Shown here in pieces: positions 62,815-64,000 of a stretch of DNA of 64,000 nucleotides; within the stretch, counting starts at the first letter, position 1, and each line of letters opens with the position of its first letter. Under the pieces are notes generated by a model. That model saw nothing but the letters and a program-made list of their open reading frames with translations. It ran no database searches and was not told the DNA's origin. The DNA lies in contig CM044955.1 in NCBI GenBank assembly GCA_024516035.1, positions 58,618,746 through 58,682,745 on the forward strand, written 5' to 3'. The position numbers and the translations under genes are program-made. Origin of the DNA: Bactericera cockerelli. Its lineage: Eukaryota; Arthropoda; Insecta; Hemiptera; Triozidae.

Positions 62815-63241
62815 AAACAAATTAACGGGCATAGCCCATGGTTTAAAGTATTTATTTATGTCTCTTTCTTTGTATAGGCGTTCTTCACACCTCGGCCGAG
62901 GTGTTTGATTTGAACAAATTACCGGGCATAGCCCATGTTTAAAGTATTTATTTATTAATCATTATTATTATTCACATTTTTCCTCTTCTCCCTCCGTGGC
63001 CGCAGAGTTCAAGAAGGCGCGCTCGGAGCTGAAGAAGAGGTCCACGGATCTGCTGCGGCTGCAGCGGAAGCTTGGCCGCAAGGGGGTGGTGGCGCGGACA
63101 GGAGACCTCACCAGAGCTCTGCAGGAGGTGGGCGAGAGGAGAGCCGTGGTGGAGGAGGCGGAGAAGAAAGCGCTGCGGGCCGCCCTCATTGAGGAGCGGA
63201 GCCGGTACTGCGTGTTTGTGACCTACCTGAAGCCTGTTGTG
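50908..63241 (+). CDS. MTSS1: Missing-in-metastasis / MTSS1-type I-BAR domain protein, N-terminal part (runs off window)
   Basis: Six exons join in frame with GT/AG borders: 50908-50976, 53973-54034, 55787-55860, 58913-58997, 59942-60033, 63006-63241. They give 206 codons; the next exon lies beyond the window. The start MDSLEKECSAIGGLFQQILS matches the family N-terminus closely. Further anchors are IWEDLISKATKLHTCL, YLDAFQKIADAATNTSG, CLVVPLQEKIEEWKK, LDKDHTKEFKKARSELKKRS and EKKALRAALIEERSRYCVF. This is most of the ~250-residue IMD/I-BAR helical bundle, which binds PI(4,5)P2 membranes and actin and bends membranes outward into protrusions. The basic stretch KKARSELKKRS fits the lipid-binding face. 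The downstream Ser/Pro-rich region and WH2 motif are not in view. Introns contain many SINEs, some almost touching splice sites. Confidence 0.93.
51156..51374. mobile_element. 219-bp piggyBac-type MITE
   Basis: CCCATTAACGCCT and its inverse AGGCGTTAATGGG are flanked by TTAA on both sides (51152-51155, 51375-51378). TTAA duplication with CCC ends is typical of piggyBac. It lies in I-BAR intron 1. Confidence 0.88.
51735..52255 (-). repeat. SINE-4, strongly diverged and interrupted, minus strand
   Basis: Recognisable blocks are TTTTGTAGCCATGAAA, GTATGTCTCCCATCTGACAG, GATGAGAAGTGAC, GGACCTAAACGCTGGATCAA, AAAGAACTGTAGGTAATCAG and a reverse head GGGACCTTGTGTA. A foreign ~170-bp piece interrupts it around 51905-52075. 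Confidence 0.7.
52638..52661. repeat. 24-bp perfect palindrome
   Basis: TTGTACATACAT followed by its exact complement, in I-BAR intron 1. The neighbouring ~52590-52930 stretch has two loose copies of (T/C)TCTTCAAAT(C/G)TG and TTTTCCTACATTCGAAATTC. Confidence 0.8.
52936..53172 (+). repeat. 5S-rRNA-headed SINE with target duplication, plus strand
   Basis: Exact 11-bp flanks AAAGCTCAATG (52925-52935, 53173-53183). It opens GGTTCCCTTCAGAACACCGA, AGTTAAGCGACATCCAGCGA, TTGGATGGGTGACC (5S 3' two thirds), continues into the shared body, GTCGTGATATGACCATGGCA, and an A-rich tail. The 5' part of the 5S head is missing. Confidence 0.93.
53184..53972. other. I-BAR intron 1, unassigned
   Basis: No gene. 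About 53480-53515 (GAAAAGTGAGAAGTTGTACC) is the same small dispersed repeat as at 6655, 63335 and 63815. Confidence 0.4.
54485..54674 (+). repeat. SINE-2, plus strand
   Basis: TGCACTGGTAGTCGAGTGGT, TATCCGTTGGTTCGAAA, then a gap to CAGTTTGTGACCACATAATA and an ATT tail. Confidence 0.88.
54748..54950 (+). repeat. SINE-3, full length, plus strand
   Basis: GTCCCGGTAGCTCAGTGGTA, GGTCGCAGGTTCGAAACCC, GTCTTGGGCTTACTGCTGGA, CCTAATCGGGCAGTATAAAT. Confidence 0.92.
55033..55240 (+). repeat. 5S-rRNA-headed SINE, diverged, plus strand
   Basis: CTGAAGTTCAGCAACGTCGA, GCACTTGGTTGGGTGATCAT, CTCAAGCTGGGTGAGGTTAA, GCAGTTGAAAGCGACGTTGA. Only part of the 5S head remains. Confidence 0.82.
55435..55505 (+). repeat. 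5S head fragment, plus strand
   Basis: GTTCTCGTCAGATGACTGAA, ATTAAGCGACGTCCAGCG and TTGTTGGGTGACAACT resemble the 3' half of 5S rRNA. No SINE body follows. Confidence 0.7.
55535..55748 (+). repeat. SINE-2, full length, plus strand
   Basis: GACAGTATCAAGTGGTTAAT, CCGTTGGTTCGAATCCCACC, CACCTGGTGGTTATCTTCCA and an ATT tail. It ends about 38 bases before I-BAR exon 3. Confidence 0.92.
55915..56200 (-). repeat. tRNA-headed SINE related to SINE-4, minus strand
   Basis: CTTTTTTGTTTCGTAGCGAT, GAAACAGCAGCCTGTAGACG, then unrelated DNA and the reverse head GATCGAACCCAGGTCACCGG, GTGCAAGCCTCGTGCGCTGC. The head differs from SINE-4, so this may be a separate family or a mosaic. Confidence 0.6.
56291..56443 (-). 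repeat. SINE-1, full length, minus strand
   Basis: ATCATATTTGTTGTGTTAAT to CAAGCTACTGAGGTCGGTC. Confidence 0.9.
56661..56733. repeat. (TG)n microsatellite, about 36 units
   Basis: Uninterrupted TG dinucleotides in I-BAR intron 3. Confidence 0.97.
56734..57376. other. I-BAR intron 3, unassigned
   Basis: No gene or repeat family recognised. Confidence 0.4.
57377..57527 (+). repeat. SINE-1, full length, plus strand
   Basis: GACCGACCTCAGTAGCTTGA, GGTTCAAGTCCCGGTTTCAG, tail AACACAAATATGATAACTT. Confidence 0.92.
57944..58363. mobile_element. 420-bp MITE with TA target duplication
   Basis: CAGGGTCCGCCAAAAAAAAG and CTTTTTTTTGACGGACCCTG are inverted and bounded by TA (57942-57943, 58364-58365). 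Similarity between arms continues for about 110 bases (TATCTAGA(G)AACG; CGAGGGGAAA). Its ends match the CAGGGTC class of 12645-13531. Confidence 0.88.
58468..58665 (-). repeat. SINE-2, minus strand
   Basis: TAACCACCAGGCGAGGTTAA, AATGGGTGGGACTCGAACCA. The head is shortened. Confidence 0.87.
59018..59285 (+). repeat. SINE-5, full length, plus strand
   Basis: GAGTGAGTTAGCGCGCTAGG, GACCTGGGTTCGATCCCCAG, CATACCTCGTAAACTCGTGA, GGCGGAATTATAGGCAAA. It starts about 20 bases downstream of the exon 4 donor. Confidence 0.88.
59515..59695 (-). repeat. SINE-5 body, minus strand
   Basis: ATTCCGCCACTGGTCGCTGC, TTTTTCCTCACAAGGTATGA, GTGGACCCTGAA. The head is missing. It faces the copy at 59018-59285, forming an inverted pair inside intron 4. 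Confidence 0.82.
59711..59920 (+). repeat. SINE-3, full length, plus strand, abutting the exon 5 acceptor
   Basis: GTCTGTCCAGGTAGCTCAGT, GTCGTGGGTTGGAAACCC, GTCTTGGGCTTACTGCTGGA, then (ATT)n. Only about 20 bases (TCTTCTCTGTTTGGTTTCCAG) separate its tail from exon 5. Confidence 0.92.
60034..60704. other. I-BAR intron 5, mostly unassigned
   Basis: About 60490-60560 is a decayed SINE-2 (minus) piece. A second smaller match is near 60105-60165 (TTTTCTACCATCTAACCCTC). The rest is AT-rich. Confidence 0.45.
60705..60972 (+). repeat. SINE-5, full length, plus strand
   Basis: GAGCGAGTTAGCGCGCTAGG, GGGTTCGATTCCCAGCGGGG, CATACCTCGTGAGGAAAAAT, ATTCTGCGCTACCCACTAAA. Confidence 0.9.
61244..61605 (-). repeat. 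SINE-2 followed by 5S-SINE head, with a 5S-SINE body piece inserted
   Basis: SINE-2 (minus) runs 61244-61490, but about 61350-61380 reads GGTAAATCCCCCGTCGTGAT, the shared 5S-SINE body. From 61498 to 61605 a reverse 5S head follows (GGACGTTGCTTAACTTCAGT, GCCATCGTCGCTGGC). It is a mosaic of nested or recombined SINEs. Confidence 0.78.
61606..61935. repeat. Degenerate repeat of TTCTCTTATATC(C/G)AGGTT
   Basis: Six to eight copies of a ~17-bp phrase lie between 61650 and 61930, and its inverse CCTGGATATAAGAGAA is at 61618. Single copies occur at 19600, 54465 and 61205. About 20 T lie near 61733-61752. Confidence 0.75.
61936..62399. other. I-BAR intron 5, decayed repeats
   Basis: About 62195-62265 is a SINE-2-like piece (ACCACCCAATGCATGGATTT). 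Nothing else recognised. Confidence 0.4.
62400..62690. repeat. SINE-6 body (minus) joined to SINE-3 body (plus)
   Basis: 62405-62515 reads AACGTCCTGATTCGGACGGA, TTCGCTGGGAATCGTACCAG (SINE-6 reversed). 62520-62690 reads AACTGCTGGAATAATGG and TTTTGGGATTTTGACCACGT (SINE-3). Both are old. Confidence 0.7.
62786..62960. repeat. Poly(T) and a ~98-bp spaced duplication before I-BAR exon 6
   Basis: ACAAATTAACGGGCATAGCC and CCATGGTTTAAAGTATTTAT occur at 62817 and again, slightly altered, at 62915. Between them is the palindrome CACCTCGGCCGAGGTG. About 25 T precede the first copy. Confidence 0.82.
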
Positions 63242-63322
63242 GTGAGTGTTAATAATAATAATAATAAATGCCCGCAGCACGGGTGTGTATTTACGAGCCT
63301 AAGCCTAGCTCTATTTCAGTAT

Positions 63323-63366
63323 CAGTCAGTCAGTATAAACAGAAAAGTGAGAAGTTGTACTAGATG
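63323..63366 (+). repeat. Small dispersed repeat CAGTATAAACAGAAAAGTGA
   Basis: Continues GAAGTTGTACTAGATGTAC. A second copy is at 63806-63843, and diverged ones are at about 6655-6690 and 53478-53512. Confidence 0.85.
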
Positions 63367-63405
63367 TACATGAATATCAGAACATACCTGGACAGCTGTT
63401 TCGAG

Positions 63406-63429
<24 letters not shown>

Positions 63430-63438
<9 letters not shown>

Positions 63439-63729
63439 TGAGTGTTTCACAGCCTTTTTTATTTCGTAGCCATGAAACAGGAGCTACTGTAGACGCTTGT
63501 GGTCTGTGTTGTAGCCTGCCCATCCCGTAGTATGCCTCCCCTCTGATGGGCGAGAAGTGACACAATACTTCCCATTTAGGTGCTGGGTCAACACGAGCGC
63601 ACCGGAAGGTATCCCTTACAAACAATTGTAACCAAATTAAGAATACAAATTTTTGTCGGCGCGGGGGTTCGAACCCGGGACCTTCCGCATGGCAAGCGAG
63701 TGCTTAACCACTGAGCTAATCGCGCGCTC
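63430..63729 (-). repeat. SINE-4, full length, with poly(T) start, minus strand
   Basis: After ~23 T: GATGAGTGTTTCACAGCCTT, AACAGGAGCTACTGTAGACG, GGTTCGAACCCGGGACCTTC, ACTGAGCTAATCGCGCGC. It is the best reference copy of the family. Confidence 0.93.
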
Positions 63730-63965
63730 AAAGCTTATTTTGCTCTCATCAGCATGTAATAGTTCTGAATATCCATGTCATCAACTAACCTCTCTATTTT
63801 AATCAGTATAAACAGAAAAGTGAGAAGTTGTACTAGATGTACAAACAGAAAACAAATAACATGAATATATCACATAAGAAAGGTTTAAAAACAATCATAT
63901 CACAGTTATATAAATAAATAAAAATCAAGTGAAGTTAAAAAATGTTGAGCTAAAGTGTTAGACTA

Positions 63966-63999
63966 GAGCCGGTACTGCGTGTTTGTGACCTACCTGAAG
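63966..63999 (+). repeat. Second copy of the end of I-BAR exon 6
   Basis: 34 bases identical to 63199-63232 (GAGCCGGTACTGCGTGTTTG to ACCTACCTGAAG) reappear 767 bp downstream, then the window ends. The first copy lies in exon 6; the second would be in the next intron or open a duplicated exon. Confidence 0.88.
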
Positions 64000-64000
64000 A

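Overview
This is eukaryotic nuclear DNA, most likely from an arthropod and probably an insect. The signs are introns with GT/AG borders, a eukaryotic initiator tRNA, many tRNA- and 5S-rRNA-headed SINEs, several LINE clades, and MITEs of the hAT, Tc1/pogo and piggyBac types. I cannot name the species; a hemipteran-like genome is only an impression. There is no operon structure, no bacterial gene and no recognisable virus.

Three host protein genes can be assembled with continuous reading frame across their splice sites. (1) Minus strand, 24511-27574, 3 exons, 323 aa: a coiled-coil protein resembling DRC10/IQCD of the ciliary nexin-dynein regulatory complex. (2) Minus strand, 35831-44953, 7 coding exons, 743 aa: a complete TBK1/IKK-epsilon family kinase with kinase domain, ubiquitin-like region and coiled coils. 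(3) Plus strand, 50908-63241 and running off the right edge: the first six coding exons (206 codons) of a missing-in-metastasis (MTSS1-type) I-BAR protein. The kinase and I-BAR genes are head to head, about 6 kb apart. One true RNA gene is present, an initiator tRNA-Met at 3956-4027.

Nearly everything else is mobile DNA. From 1 to 24 kb lie a 5'-truncated LINE with RT and RNase H (1516-3433), an almost intact EN-RT LINE (14.8-17.97 kb), and a third LINE of another type (21.06-24.25 kb). In the third, the RT half is inverted relative to a zinc-finger plus restriction-like nuclease half, as in twin-primed insertions. This stretch also holds two abutting giant palindromes with TA target duplications (10872-13531) and a 739-bp element carrying a 45-bp minisatellite. 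From 28438 to 32731 is a 4.3-kb foldback element, inserted into a SINE with an 8-bp target duplication. It has ~850-bp inverted arms, repeated TTCGG-containing subterminal motifs, the same 45-bp minisatellite, and a decayed central gene that looks like an XPG/FEN-type PIN nuclease with a Cys-rich C-terminus. It is my best candidate for an under-described system.

SINEs belong to at least six tRNA-headed families, called SINE-1 to SINE-6 here (my own labels), plus one 5S-rRNA-headed family. The 5S family shares its body with tRNA-headed SINE-6, and SINE-2/SINE-3 chimeras also exist. In the host genes, tandem repeats and SINE target duplications repeatedly copy splice sites: the exon 4 donor, exon 5 donor, exon 6 acceptor and terminal exon of the kinase gene, and the end of exon 6 of the I-BAR gene.
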